From Tabrizicola flagellatus (GTDB lineage Bacteria > Pseudomonadota > Alphaproteobacteria > Rhodobacterales > Rhodobacteraceae), in contig NZ_VMDU01000003.1 in NCBI RefSeq assembly GCF_008271465.1, positions 186,001 to 250,000 of the forward strand: 64,000 bases of DNA, read 5' to 3'. Under the pieces are notes generated by a model. The model searched no databases and was not told where the DNA came from. It saw only the letters and a list, made by a program, of their open reading frames with translations. How positions within the stretch are numbered: position 1 is the stretch's first letter; the number at the start of each line of letters is the position of its first letter. A program made the translations under genes and the position numbers. Below, in pieces: positions 38,752 to 47,127 of the stretch.

Positions 38752-40002
38752 ATGACGGATGTCGATGTGGTCGTCGTGGGTGCGGGGTGCGCAGGGCTTG
38801 GGGCGGCGAAGCGGCTGCGGGCGGCTGGGCGGTCGTTCCAGGTTGTCGAGGCGATGGACCGGATCGGCGGGCGGGCCTGGACCACGACCTCGGACTTCGG
38901 CGTTCCCTTCGACGTTGGCTGCGCCTGGCTGCATGCCGCCGACCGCAACCCTTACTTCGCCGAGGCGCAGGCGGCCGGCTGGACGCTCTCTCATCATGAC
39001 ATGGGTCTGGATCACCTTTGGTTCGGCAGGCGCCGGGCGAGTGACGAGGAGATGGCGCGTGTCGCGGCCGCGGACTCGGCGCTGCGGGCCTGTCTGGAGG
39101 CGCATCAGGGGACGGATGACCGGCTGTCGGGCCTGATCGCGGATTGCCATTGTCTGCGGGCGAATTCCACCTTTGCCGGCCCGATGGATTTCGGTGCGGA
39201 CGACGACGAGATTTCCATCGCGGATTTCAGGGCTGCGGCGGATCTGGACCCGAACTATTTCACCAAGGAGGGTTTCGGCGCCCTGATCCATCGCTGGGGC
39301 GCGGATGTGCCGGTGACGCTGGACTGCCCGGTGCGACGCATCCGCTGGGACGGGCCGGGGGTAGAGGTCGAGACCGTGCGCGGCACGATCCGGGCGCAGG
39401 CCGTGATCGTCACCGTCTCGACCGGAGTCCTGGCATTCGAGGACATCGCGTTCACCCCCGAGCTGCCCGCAGGCCATCAGGAAGCGATCTTCGACCTGCC
39501 GATGGGCCTTCTGACCAAGGTTCCGCTAAAGATCGAGGGCACGCGGCTGGGCCTGAAGCCCTTTGACGATCTGCTGATCGAACGCCATGCGCGGCATGAT
39601 CTCTATTTCCTGGCCTTTCCCTTCGATCTAGACCTGATGGTCGGCTTCGTCGGCGGCGATTTCGCCTGGGAGATGGAGGCGGCGGGCGCGGCGGCGGCGG
39701 TGGATTTCGTGACGGACCGGCTGGCGGATATCTTCGGATCCGACGTGCGCCGCGCGGTGCGGCACGGGACGATGACCAATTGGGGCGCCGAGCGCCATGT
39801 CAGGGGAGGCTATGCCGCCGCGCGCCCGGGCAAGGCCCATGCCCGCGAAGTGCTGAAGGACCCCGTGGGCGAGCGGATCTGGTTCGCGGGCGAGGCGCTG
39901 GCCGGGGGACTTAAACAGACTGCGGCCGGGGCGCGGCTTTCGGGCGAGGCGACGGCGGGGCAGGTGGCCCTATGGCTCGCGGGCCAGGATCACCCGGCGT
40001 GA
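38752..40002 (+). CDS. Flavin monoamine oxidase family protein
   Basis: 416 residues from MTDVDVVVVG; GGAGG precedes the ATG, while the open frame back to 38695 runs toward the IS remnant. FAD-binding motif VVVVGAGCAGLGAAKRLRAAG, then GRAWTT and a C-terminal RIWFAGEALAGGL motif that contacts FAD. Related enzymes oxidise polyamines or amino acids. The substrate is unknown. Its 3' end overlaps the convergent DUF599 gene by 33 bases. Confidence 0.88.
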   Translation: MTDVDVVVVGAGCAGLGAAKRLRAAGRSFQVVEAMDRIGGRAWTTTSDFGVPFDVGCAWLHAADRNPYFAEAQAAGWTLSHHDMGLDHLWFGRRRASDEEMARVAAADSALRACLEAHQGTDDRLSGLIADCHCLRANSTFAGPMDFGADDDEISIADFRAAADLDPNYFTKEGFGALIHRWGADVPVTLDCPVRRIRWDGPGVEVETVRGTIRAQAVIVTVSTGVLAFEDIAFTPELPAGHQEAIFDLPMGLLTKVPLKIEGTRLGLKPFDDLLIERHARHDLYFLAFPFDLDLMVGFVGGDFAWEMEAAGAAAAVDFVTDRLADIFGSDVRRAVRHGTMTNWGAERHVRGGYAAARPGKAHAREVLKDPVGERIWFAGEALAGGLKQTAAGARLSGEATAGQVALWLAGQDHPA

Positions 40003-40656
40003 GGTGCTGGCGAACTCGCGCCTGATCAGGATGGCGGTCGCAAGCCCCGTGCCCACGGCAAGGCCCCAGGGGCCTAGAAGCCAGCCGAGCGCGGCCAGCG
40101 CGTAGTAGATCGACCGCAGACCCCGGTTGAAGCTTTTCGCGGCGGTGATGTTGATCTCGGCCGCCTGGCCCGCACGATGGAAGGCCAAGGGATCACCGGG
40201 GTCGTTCGGCACCGCAGCCATCAGGATGGAGCAGTAGCCGAACAGCCGGTGCGCCCAGACGAATTTCAACAGCGCATTGGCCAGGAAGCCGATCACCGGC
40301 AGCATCTTGACCGCGACATCCGGCCCGTCCGCGATCGGCAACTCCTCGGCCAGCCTCTGCACCGCCGCCGCATTGCCGATCACCGCCACCCCGCCGCCGA
40401 TGGCGATCATGCAGGCCGAGGCGAAGAAGGCCGTCCCCTGGCGCAGGGAGTCGATCAGCGTGGCGTCGAAGATGCGCGGCTGACGGGTGACGAAGGTGCG
40501 CATCCAGTCGCGCCGGTAATCCTCCATCAGCCACGAGACCGAGGGCAGGGCGCGGGGCGGATGCTCGCTGATCCAGCCCGCGGCAAGCCAGGCGGCGATC
40601 AGAAGGCCCAGCATTGCCAGGTCGAGCACTGGGATCGCGGCAAGGTTCATCGTCAT
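39970..40656 (-). CDS. DUF599 family membrane protein
   Basis: 228 residues with about four hydrophobic segments (about 8-28, 75-98, 118-136, 195-215). Family features include RRDWMRTFVTRQPRIFDATLIDSL and FVWAHRLFGYCSILMAAVP. Function unknown. It converges on the amine oxidase gene, overlapping its end, and diverges from glcD with an 82-base gap. Confidence 0.83.
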   Translation of the reverse strand: MTMNLAAIPVLDLAMLGLLIAAWLAAGWISEHPPRALPSVSWLMEDYRRDWMRTFVTRQPRIFDATLIDSLRQGTAFFASACMIAIGGGVAVIGNAAAVQRLAEELPIADGPDVAVKMLPVIGFLANALLKFVWAHRLFGYCSILMAAVPNDPGDPLAFHRAGQAAEINITAAKSFNRGLRSIYYALAALGWLLGPWGLAVGTGLATAILIRREFASTSRRVILAREP

Positions 40657-40686
40657 GGCATGGCACAGTAGGGCTGGGGTTTTTCC

Positions 40687-40722
40687 TTGTCATCCGGCGA
40701 AATTGGTTATATTTGTTTACCA
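40687..40722 (+). promoter_or_regulatory. Candidate promoter/operator of glcDEF
   Basis: TTGTCA (40687-40692) and TATATT (40708-40713) are 15 bases apart, a short spacing. Overlapping the -10 is a TGGT...ACCA inverted pair (40704-40722), reminiscent of GntR/FadR-type operators that control glycolate and lactate genes. It is the only AT-rich island here and ends 17 bases before the glcD ATG. Confidence 0.4.
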
Positions 40723-40738
40723 GTCAGGAGGGGTTTCC

Positions 40739-42172
40739 ATGCAGATGCCGGAACCGGATCGGGGCGTGCTGGAGCGGAGGGCGGCCATTCTGGCCCGGCT
40801 GCGGGCGGTGCTGCCGGCTGACGGGCTGATCGACGCGCCCGAGGAGCTGCGCGTCTATGAATGCGATGCCCTGACCGCCTATCGTTGCCCTCCGCTTGCC
40901 GCCGTGCTGCCGCGCACGACCGAAGAAGTCGCGGCGGTGCTGCGGGTCTGCTGGGAGGAGGGGGTTCCGGTCGTGCCGCGCGGCTCGGGCACCTCGCTGG
41001 CCGGGGGGGCGATGCCGACGGCGGACAGCGTGATCCTGGGCGTCGCGCGGATGAACGCGGTGCTGGAGACCGACTACGAGAACCGCTTCATCCGGGTGCA
41101 GTCGGGCCGCACCAACCTGTCGGTCACCGGCGCGGTCGAAGCGGATGGGTTCTTCTACGCGCCCGACCCCTCCAGCCAGCTGGCCTGCGCGATCGCCGGG
41201 AACATCGCGATGAACTCGGGCGGGGCGCATTGCCTGAAATACGGGGTCACGACGAACAACCTTCTGGGCGTGACGCTGGTCCGGATGGACGGGACGGTGG
41301 TCACGCTGGGCGGGCCCTGGGGCGAGCCGGCCGGGCTTGACCTCCTCGGCGTGGTCTGCGGGTCCGAGGGGCAGCTTGGCGTCGTCACCGAAGCCTGGCT
41401 CCGCATCCTGCCCAAGCCCGAAGGCGCGCGGCCGGTGCTGGTGGGGTTCAATTCGAACGAGGTCGCGGGTGCCTGCGTCAGCGACATCATCAAGGCGGGC
41501 ATCCTGCCGGTGGCGATCGAGTTCATGGATCGCCCCTGCATCCGCGCCACCGAAGCCTTCGCCAAGGCGGGCTACCCGGATTGCGAGGCGCTTCTGATCA
41601 TCGAGGTCGAGGGGTCCGAGGCCGAGATCAGCGAACAGCTGGCCCGCATCCGCCAGATCGCCCTCGCGCATGACCCGGTCGAATTCCGCGAGGCCGAGGA
41701 CGAGGATCAGGCCAAACGCATCTGGCTGGGGCGCAAGTCGGCCTTCGGCGCGATGGGGCAGATCAATGACTACATGTGCCTTGACGGGACGATCCCGGTT
41801 TCCTCCCTGCCGCATGTGCTGAAGCGGATAGGCGAGATGAGCCGCGAGTTCGGCCTGGACGTGGGCAACGTGTTCCATGCCGGCGACGGCAACATGCACC
41901 CCCTGATCCTGTTCGACGCCAACAAGCCCGGCGACCTGGAGAAATGCGAGGCCTTCGGCGCCGAGATCCTGAAGCTGTGTGTCGAGGTCGGCGGCTGTCT
42001 GACCGGCGAGCACGGCGTGGGGATCGAGAAGCGCGACCTGATGGCGGTGCAGTTCTCGGCCGCCGACATGGAGGCGCAGATGCGGATCAAGGACGTTTTC
42101 GATCCGAAATGGCTGTTGAACCCGGCAAAGGTGTTTCCGCTTGAGACCAGTGCCGGGCGGCGCGCGGTCTGA
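40739..42172 (+). CDS. glcD: Glycolate oxidase subunit GlcD
   Basis: 477 residues; GGAGGGG precedes the ATG. An FAD-binding type 4 domain has VPVVPRGSGTSLAGGAMP and PDPSSQLACAIAGNIAMNSGGAHCLKYG. The C-terminal FAD-oxidase domain ends with HAGDGNMHPLILFD and GCLTGEHGVGIEKRDLM. With GlcE and GlcF it oxidises glycolate to glyoxylate, passing electrons to the membrane quinone pool. It is first in a glcDEF operon. Confidence 0.95.
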   Translation: MQMPEPDRGVLERRAAILARLRAVLPADGLIDAPEELRVYECDALTAYRCPPLAAVLPRTTEEVAAVLRVCWEEGVPVVPRGSGTSLAGGAMPTADSVILGVARMNAVLETDYENRFIRVQSGRTNLSVTGAVEADGFFYAPDPSSQLACAIAGNIAMNSGGAHCLKYGVTTNNLLGVTLVRMDGTVVTLGGPWGEPAGLDLLGVVCGSEGQLGVVTEAWLRILPKPEGARPVLVGFNSNEVAGACVSDIIKAGILPVAIEFMDRPCIRATEAFAKAGYPDCEALLIIEVEGSEAEISEQLARIRQIALAHDPVEFREAEDEDQAKRIWLGRKSAFGAMGQINDYMCLDGTIPVSSLPHVLKRIGEMSREFGLDVGNVFHAGDGNMHPLILFDANKPGDLEKCEAFGAEILKLCVEVGGCLTGEHGVGIEKRDLMAVQFSAADMEAQMRIKDVFDPKWLLNPAKVFPLETSAGRRAV

Positions 42173-42176
42173 ACCG

Positions 42177-42226
42177 TCCGGGGGTTTTGCACCCCCGGAC
42201 CCCCGCAGAGTATTTGGGCAAAGGGC
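42177..42226. repeat. Hairpin plus GAGTATTTGG repeat before glcE
   Basis: A 9-base-pair stem (TCCGGGGGT/ACCCCCGGA, 42177-42199) is followed by CCCCCGCAGAGTATTTGG and AAAGGGCAAGG. The second part is the same unit as the left arm at about 16977-16998. Here it supplies the weak ribosome-binding AAGG ahead of the glcE start, so the repeat has become part of the operon leader. Confidence 0.7.
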
Positions 42227-42231
42227 AAGGC

Positions 42232-43314
42232 ATGCGGCCTTCGAGCGAAGCGGAACTGGCGGAAGCCGTGGCGGGGGCTGCGGGGCCGCTGCTGGTGCGG
42301 GGCGGAGGCACGCGCACCCTGGGCCATGCGGTCGGTGAGGTGCTGGAGACCGCGGGCATCTCGGGGGTCGAACTCTACGAACCTGGCGCGCTGACGCTGG
42401 TCGTCCGGGCAGGCACGGCCCTGGCCGAGGTGGAGCACGTTCTGGCGGGGGAACGGCAGCGGTTGGCCTTCGAGCCGCCGGACCTGCGCGCGATCCTCGG
42501 GCGCGAGGGCGTTTCGACCATCGGCGGAGTGGTGGCCGCCAACGGCTCGGGCCCGCGCCGGGTGCAGGCGGGCGCGGCGCGGGATGCCTGCCTGGGGGTG
42601 CGGTTCGTGGATGGCACCGGGACGGTGGTGCGGAACGGCGGGCGGGTGATGAAGAACGTCACCGGCTATGACCTGGTGAAGCTGATGGCCGGCAGCCGGG
42701 GCGTGCTGGGCGTATTGACCGAGGTGAGCCTGAAGGTGCAGGCGATACCGGAGGCGGAGGCGACGCTGGTCGTCGAGGGTCTGGACGATGCGGCCGGGCT
42801 CGCTTGTCTGCGGACGGCGCTGGGTTCGCCCTTCGACGTCTCGGGCGCGGCGCGACATTCCGGGCAAAGCCTGATCCGCGTGGAAGGCATGGCCGGGTCC
42901 GTCGCCTACCGCATCGGGCGGCTGAAGGCGCTGGTCGGGGGCGAGGCGACGGTGGTCGAGGGGGAGGAAAGCGCCGCGCTCTGGCGCAGGGTGCGCGATG
43001 TCGTGCCCTTGCAGGGCAAGGCGGGGGAGATCTGGCGGATTGTCACCCTGCCCACGGCTGCGGCCGGGATCGTGGCGGCCGTGGGCGGCACCGCGCTCTG
43101 GGACTGGGGCGGGGGGCTGATCTGGCTGTTGTCCGAACCCGGACGCGGTGCGGAGGTCGCGGCAGCCGTTGCGGGCAAGGGCCATGCGACACTGGTGCGC
43201 GGGCAGGGCGGCCCGGTCTTTCCCCCCGAGGCGCCGGAGGTGGCGGCGCTGGTGGCCGGGTTGAAGGCAAGGTTCGATCCGAGGGGGATTCTCAATCGCG
43301 GGATGATGGGCTGA
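42232..43314 (+). CDS. glcE: Glycolate oxidase subunit GlcE
   Basis: 360 residues from the ATG at 42232. An FAD-binding type 4 domain without the C-terminal oxidase domain: GGGTRTLGHAV (GlcE form of the FAD loop), LAEVEHVLAGERQRLAFEPPD, and GRVMKNVTGYDLVKLMAGSRG, which is characteristic of GlcE. It forms the glycolate oxidase complex with GlcD and GlcF. Stop and the next ATG overlap by one base (TGATG). Confidence 0.93.
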   Translation: MRPSSEAELAEAVAGAAGPLLVRGGGTRTLGHAVGEVLETAGISGVELYEPGALTLVVRAGTALAEVEHVLAGERQRLAFEPPDLRAILGREGVSTIGGVVAANGSGPRRVQAGAARDACLGVRFVDGTGTVVRNGGRVMKNVTGYDLVKLMAGSRGVLGVLTEVSLKVQAIPEAEATLVVEGLDDAAGLACLRTALGSPFDVSGAARHSGQSLIRVEGMAGSVAYRIGRLKALVGGEATVVEGEESAALWRRVRDVVPLQGKAGEIWRIVTLPTAAAGIVAAVGGTALWDWGGGLIWLLSEPGRGAEVAAAVAGKGHATLVRGQGGPVFPPEAPEVAALVAGLKARFDPRGILNRGMMG

Positions 43315-44603
43315 TGCAGACGACCTTCACGCCTGAACAGCTGGCCGACCCCGGCATCGCGCGCGCTAACGAGATCCTGCGCTCTTGCGTGCATTGCGGC
43401 TTCTGCACCGCGACCTGCCCGACCTATCAGGTTCTGGGCGACGAGCTCGACAGTCCTCGCGGGCGGATCTACCTCATCAAGGACATGCTCGAGGCCGGTC
43501 GGCCGGCCGACGAGAAGACGGTGAAGCACATCGACCGCTGTCTTTCGTGCCTCGCCTGCATGACGACCTGCCCCTCGGGCGTGCATTACATGCATCTGGT
43601 CGACCACGCGCGGGCGCATGTCGAGAAGACCTATCGCCGACCCTTCATGGACCGGGTGCTGCGCGCGGTGCTGGCCCGGGTGATCCCCTATCCGGGGCGG
43701 TTCCGGCTGGCGCTGCTGGCGGCGAAGATCGGCAGACCCTTCGCCCGGGCGATCCCCGATGCCCGGCTGCGGGCCATGCTGGCCATGGCGCCGAAGACCA
43801 TCCCGCCGGTCAGCCGCAACGACGACCCGCAGGTGTTCCCGGCGCTAGGCGAACGCCGGATGCGCGTGGCCCTGATGACCGGCTGCGCGCAGAAGGCGCT
43901 GAACACCGACATCAACGATGCGACGATCCGCCTGTTGCGCCGGCTCGGCTGCGAGGTGGTGGTGGCGAAGGGTGCTGGCTGCTGCGGGGCGCTGACGCAT
44001 CACATGGGCAAGGAGGACCTGGCCCATGCCAGTGCCGCCGCCAACATCCGCGCCTGGATGGCCGAAAAGCGGGAGGGCGGTCTCGATGCCATCGTCATCA
44101 ACACCAGCGGCTGCGGGACCACGGTCAAGGACTATGGTCACATGTTCCGCACCGATCCCGCCCTGGCCGAGGATGCAGCGACGGTCGCGGGGCTGGCGAA
44201 GGACATCTCCGAGGTGCTGACCCGCCTCGGCCTGCCCGAGGGCGCGCCCAAGGGCCTCCGCGTGGCCTATCACGCGGCCTGTTCGCTGCAGCACGGGCAA
44301 CAGATCAAGTCCGCGCCGAAGGACCTTCTGAAGCGGGCCGGCTTCGAGGTGGTGGAGCCCGCCGACAGCCATCTCTGCTGCGGCAGCGCGGGCACCTACA
44401 ACCTGTTGCAGCCCGAGATCAGCGCCGAGTTGAAACGGCGCAAGGTGGCCACGCTCGAGGCGAAGGCCCCCCAGGTCATCGCCGCGGGCAACATCGGCTG
44501 CATGATGCAGATCGGCTCGGGCACCGGGATTCCGGTCGTCCACACGGTCGAACTGCTCGACTGGGCGACCGGCGGGCCACAGCCGCGGGCGTTGCAGGGC
44601 TGA
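43314..44603 (+). CDS. glcF: Glycolate oxidase iron-sulfur subunit GlcF
   Basis: 429 residues. Two 4Fe-4S clusters: C25, C28, C31, C35 and C76, C79, C82, C86, both followed by Pro. Two CCG domains follow in the C-terminal half (GAGCCGALTHHMG and HLCCGSAGTYNLLQPE), the heterodisulfide reductase-like repeat. It passes electrons from the flavin subunits onward. It is the last gene of the glc operon; two protease genes follow after 86 bases. Confidence 0.95.
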   Translation: MQTTFTPEQLADPGIARANEILRSCVHCGFCTATCPTYQVLGDELDSPRGRIYLIKDMLEAGRPADEKTVKHIDRCLSCLACMTTCPSGVHYMHLVDHARAHVEKTYRRPFMDRVLRAVLARVIPYPGRFRLALLAAKIGRPFARAIPDARLRAMLAMAPKTIPPVSRNDDPQVFPALGERRMRVALMTGCAQKALNTDINDATIRLLRRLGCEVVVAKGAGCCGALTHHMGKEDLAHASAAANIRAWMAEKREGGLDAIVINTSGCGTTVKDYGHMFRTDPALAEDAATVAGLAKDISEVLTRLGLPEGAPKGLRVAYHAACSLQHGQQIKSAPKDLLKRAGFEVVEPADSHLCCGSAGTYNLLQPEISAELKRRKVATLEAKAPQVIAAGNIGCMMQIGSGTGIPVVHTVELLDWATGGPQPRALQG

Positions 44604-44689
44604 GCGCAACGCCGCGCTTGCGCGACCGGCCGCAAATCCGCCAAACTTCCCGCGTAACGCTGAGGTCCGCGCGGAAAGGGAGGGGCTCC

Positions 44690-45517
44690 ATGCGTCATCT
44701 GTTCCCCGGGCTTCTGGCGGCGGGGCTTGCGCTTTGGGTCGCGATCGGGACGGTCAAGCCGGTCCTGTCCGAGGAGGCCGGGATGGTCCGGCTTCAGACG
44801 GCAGACGATTCCCGCGGTTGGGATGCGGTCGGCAAGCTGATCCTTGGTGACCGGGGCTTCTGCACCGGGGCGCTGATCGGGCCGCAACTGGTGCTGACCG
44901 CTGCGCACTGCCTTTACGACAAGACCACCGGCGTGCAGCTGCGCCCCGAGGAGATCGAGTTTCAGGCCGGCTTCCGCAACGGCCGGGCCGTCGCCTACCG
45001 CCGGGTCAGTCGGGCGGTTGCCCATCCGGGCTATCGCTACGGCACGGCCGACAAGCTGGACCGCGTGACCGACGATGTGGCCCTGCTGGAACTTAGCCAG
45101 CCGATCCGGTTGCCGTCGCTGTTGCCCTTCGAGACCGGCGCCGCCCCGGTCGAGGGCGATGCGGTCGATGTCGTCTCCTATGCGCAATACCGCGAGGAGG
45201 CACCCTCGATCCAGGAGGCCTGCGAGGTGCTGGCGGGCCGCCGCAATGCCCTGATCCTGACCTGCAACGTCGATTTCGGCTCGTCCGGTGCGCCGGTGTT
45301 CAGCGTCCGCGACGGGGTCGCGCGGGTGGTCTCGGTCATCTCGGCCAAGGCCGAGGTCGATGGCCGCAAGGTCGCCCTGGCCGTGCCGCTGGCCGAGCCG
45401 CTGGCCGCACTGCGCAGCGCGCTCGAGGCCAGCAAGGCCGGCTCGACGGCCGGGGGCAAGTCGGTCAGCATCCTGTCGGGCGGTACCGGATCCGGGGCAA
45501 AGTTCCTGAAGCCATGA
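44690..45517 (+). CDS. Secreted trypsin-like serine protease 1
   Basis: 275 residues with an N-terminal signal or anchor segment (about 4-26). Chymotrypsin fold, all triad residues present: His73 in LTAAHC, Asp129 in DDVALLEL, Ser199 in GSSGAPV. Paired Cys residues at 58/74 and 178/192 could form two disulfides. GGAAAGGGAGGGG lies upstream of the ATG. The next gene is a homologue overlapping by ATGA, so the pair is a tandem duplication. Substrate unknown; periplasmic or exported. Confidence 0.87.
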   Translation: MRHLFPGLLAAGLALWVAIGTVKPVLSEEAGMVRLQTADDSRGWDAVGKLILGDRGFCTGALIGPQLVLTAAHCLYDKTTGVQLRPEEIEFQAGFRNGRAVAYRRVSRAVAHPGYRYGTADKLDRVTDDVALLELSQPIRLPSLLPFETGAAPVEGDAVDVVSYAQYREEAPSIQEACEVLAGRRNALILTCNVDFGSSGAPVFSVRDGVARVVSVISAKAEVDGRKVALAVPLAEPLAALRSALEASKAGSTAGGKSVSILSGGTGSGAKFLKP

Positions 45518-46392
45518 AAAGCATTTTCGTTCTGCTTGCGGCCCTTCTTGGCGCGACGGTGTCGCCGCAGGGTGCCGCTGCGCAGAATTCGGGACTGGAC
45601 GCCTTGCTCACGCGCGAGGAGCTGCGTGGGTTCGAACCCGTAGGCCGGGTCGATATCGAAGGCGGCGGCTTCTGCACCGGCGCGCTGATCGCCCCCGATC
45701 TGGTGCTGACTGCCGGTCATTGCGTGCTGAACCGCGACCAGTCGGCGGTCCCGGCCGAACGGATCAGGTTCCGCGCCGGACTGGCCAACGGAACCGCGCT
45801 GGCCGAATCTGCCATCGCCCGCACTATCGTCGATCCCGCCTATCGCAGCCTCGACCCGGCCCCTCCCGAGATGATCGCCCGCGACGTGGCCCTGTTGCAG
45901 CTGGCGGAACCGATCCCGACCTCGCTGATCTCGCCCCTGACAGTGGCGCGGCCCGGCAACGGTGACGAGGTGAGCGTCGTCTCCTATGCCATGGGCCGGG
46001 AAGAGGTCCTGTCCTGGCAGCGACTCTGCCATGTCGTCGGGCGGCAGGACCAGCTGATCGCGATGGATTGCGATGTCACCTTCGGGTCGTCGGGGGCGCC
46101 GGTGCTGGACCGCTCCGGCTATCGCGCGCGGATCGTCTCGATCATTTCGGCGGGCGCCGACGACGACGGCAAGCCCGTTGCGGTCGGCATGGAACTGCCC
46201 GCGCTCGTCGATCGGCTGAAAGACGCGCTGCGCCGCGGGCAAGCGACCAGCGTCGCCCAGGCGCCGGAGGCCGTGACTGTCGGCCTTGCCGCGCCGTCGA
46301 TGCCCGGAAAGCCCGTGCGGCGGATCGAGCTTCAGGGCGACAAGCGCATCGGCATCGGGGGCGGGTCGGGCGTCCGCATCATCTCGCCCTGA
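45514..46392 (+). CDS. Secreted trypsin-like serine protease 2
   Basis: 292 residues; cleavable signal peptide ending AAAQN (about 24). Triad His69 in LTAGHC, Asp124 in RDVALLQL, Ser193 in GSSGAPV. The same pattern of conserved segments as the upstream protease (GGGFCTGALIAPDLVLTAGHC-like start, VVSYA, CDVTFGSSGAPVL) shows common origin. Its C-terminus extends with a Pro/Gly-rich tail ending GIGGGSGVRIISP, similar to the SILSGGTGSG tail of the first. ATGA overlap couples their translation. Confidence 0.87.
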   Translation: MKSIFVLLAALLGATVSPQGAAAQNSGLDALLTREELRGFEPVGRVDIEGGGFCTGALIAPDLVLTAGHCVLNRDQSAVPAERIRFRAGLANGTALAESAIARTIVDPAYRSLDPAPPEMIARDVALLQLAEPIPTSLISPLTVARPGNGDEVSVVSYAMGREEVLSWQRLCHVVGRQDQLIAMDCDVTFGSSGAPVLDRSGYRARIVSIISAGADDDGKPVAVGMELPALVDRLKDALRRGQATSVAQAPEAVTVGLAAPSMPGKPVRRIELQGDKRIGIGGGSGVRIISP

Positions 46393-46430
46393 CCCGAACC
46401 TCGATCCGGTGCGCAGCCTGCGCCCAGGGT

Positions 46431-46459
46431 CTTGAAAGCCGGTTTCTGCCTTCCTACCT
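46431..46459 (+). promoter_or_regulatory. Heat-shock (RpoH-type) promoter of hsp20
   Basis: CTTGAAA (46431-46437) and CCTACCT (46453-46459) have 18 bases between CTTG and CCTA. This fits the alphaproteobacterial RpoH pattern CTTG-N17/18-CYTAT. It lies 92 bases before the small heat shock gene start and 39 bases after the protease stop. Confidence 0.65.
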
Positions 46460-46470
46460 CACGGCTATCC

Positions 46471-46550
46471 GGGTGCCATGACGGGCCCGGTGACACCCGC
46501 CTTGCCCTTGCCGAGGGAAGGCCCCTGACATCGCTTCCAGGAGGATGACA
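46471..46550 (+). ncRNA. ROSE-like RNA thermometer in the hsp20 leader
   Basis: Three consecutive hairpins can be drawn in the leader: GGGTG/CACCC (46471-46498) with inner CGGGCCCG, CCTTgCCCT/AGGGaAGG (46500-46521), and a last one in which ATCGCT (46530-46535) pairs with AGGAT (46542-46546), covering the ribosome-binding AGGAGG. The UCGCU (46531-46535) with its G opposite the Shine-Dalgarno is the ROSE hallmark U(U/C)GCU. ROSE elements block translation of small heat shock mRNAs at low temperature. The pairing was drawn by hand, not computed. Confidence 0.5.
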
Positions 46551-47021
46551 ATGCGCAACCTTGATTTCGCCCCGCTTTACCGCGCCACCGTCGGCTTCGA
46601 CCGCATCGCCGATCTGATGGACCGGGTCCTGTCCACTGACGTGGCCCAGCCGACCTATCCGCCCTACAACATCGAAAAGACCGCCGAGGACGCCTATCGC
46701 ATCTCGATCGCCGTGGCCGGGTTCACGCCCGAGGAACTGAGCGTCGAGGTTAAGGACGGTTCGCTCTTCATCTCGGCCCGCAAGTCGGCCGACGAGACCG
46801 AGCGCACCTACCTGCACCGCGGCATCGCCACCCGCGCCTTCGAGCGTCGCTTTGCCCTGGCCGACCATGTCCGCGTGACCGGCGCCGTGCACGAGAATGG
46901 CATGCTGCACGTCGATCTCGTCCGCGAAGTGCCCGAGGCGATGAAGCCCCGCCGGATCGAGATTACCCGTGCCAACGGCGCGACCCCCGTCATCGAGGCC
47001 AAGCCCGAGACGGTGAACTGA
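46551..47021 (+). CDS. Small heat shock protein Hsp20 (IbpA-like)
   Basis: 156 residues from the ATG at 46551, seven bases behind AGGAGG; an ATG at 46545 is too close to it. The alpha-crystallin domain covers about 35-130: PPYNIEKTAEDAYRISIAVAGF, EELSVEVKDGSLFISARK, and the conserved YLHRGIATRAFERRFALADHVRV with NGMLHVDLVREVPEA. The N-terminus MRNLDFAPLYRATVGFDRI is that of class A rhizobial/IbpA proteins. An ATP-independent chaperone that holds unfolded proteins. Heat control is suggested by the promoter and leader upstream. Confidence 0.96.
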   Translation: MRNLDFAPLYRATVGFDRIADLMDRVLSTDVAQPTYPPYNIEKTAEDAYRISIAVAGFTPEELSVEVKDGSLFISARKSADETERTYLHRGIATRAFERRFALADHVRVTGAVHENGMLHVDLVREVPEAMKPRRIEITRANGATPVIEAKPETVN

Positions 47022-47042
47022 TCCATCCCTGGCCGCTTGCAG

Positions 47043-47069
47043 GAGCCCGGGTTCCCGCCCGGGCTCTTT
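47043..47069 (+). terminator. Rho-independent terminator of hsp20
   Basis: GAGCCCGGG and CCCGGGCTC arms around a six-base loop, followed by TTT. It lies 22 bases after the hsp20 stop. Confidence 0.75.
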
Positions 47070-47127
47070 CACGTCTTGCAAGCCGGTTGCGGGCAGCGGA
47101 TGAAGGGCCAAAGGAAAGGCTCGCCGA

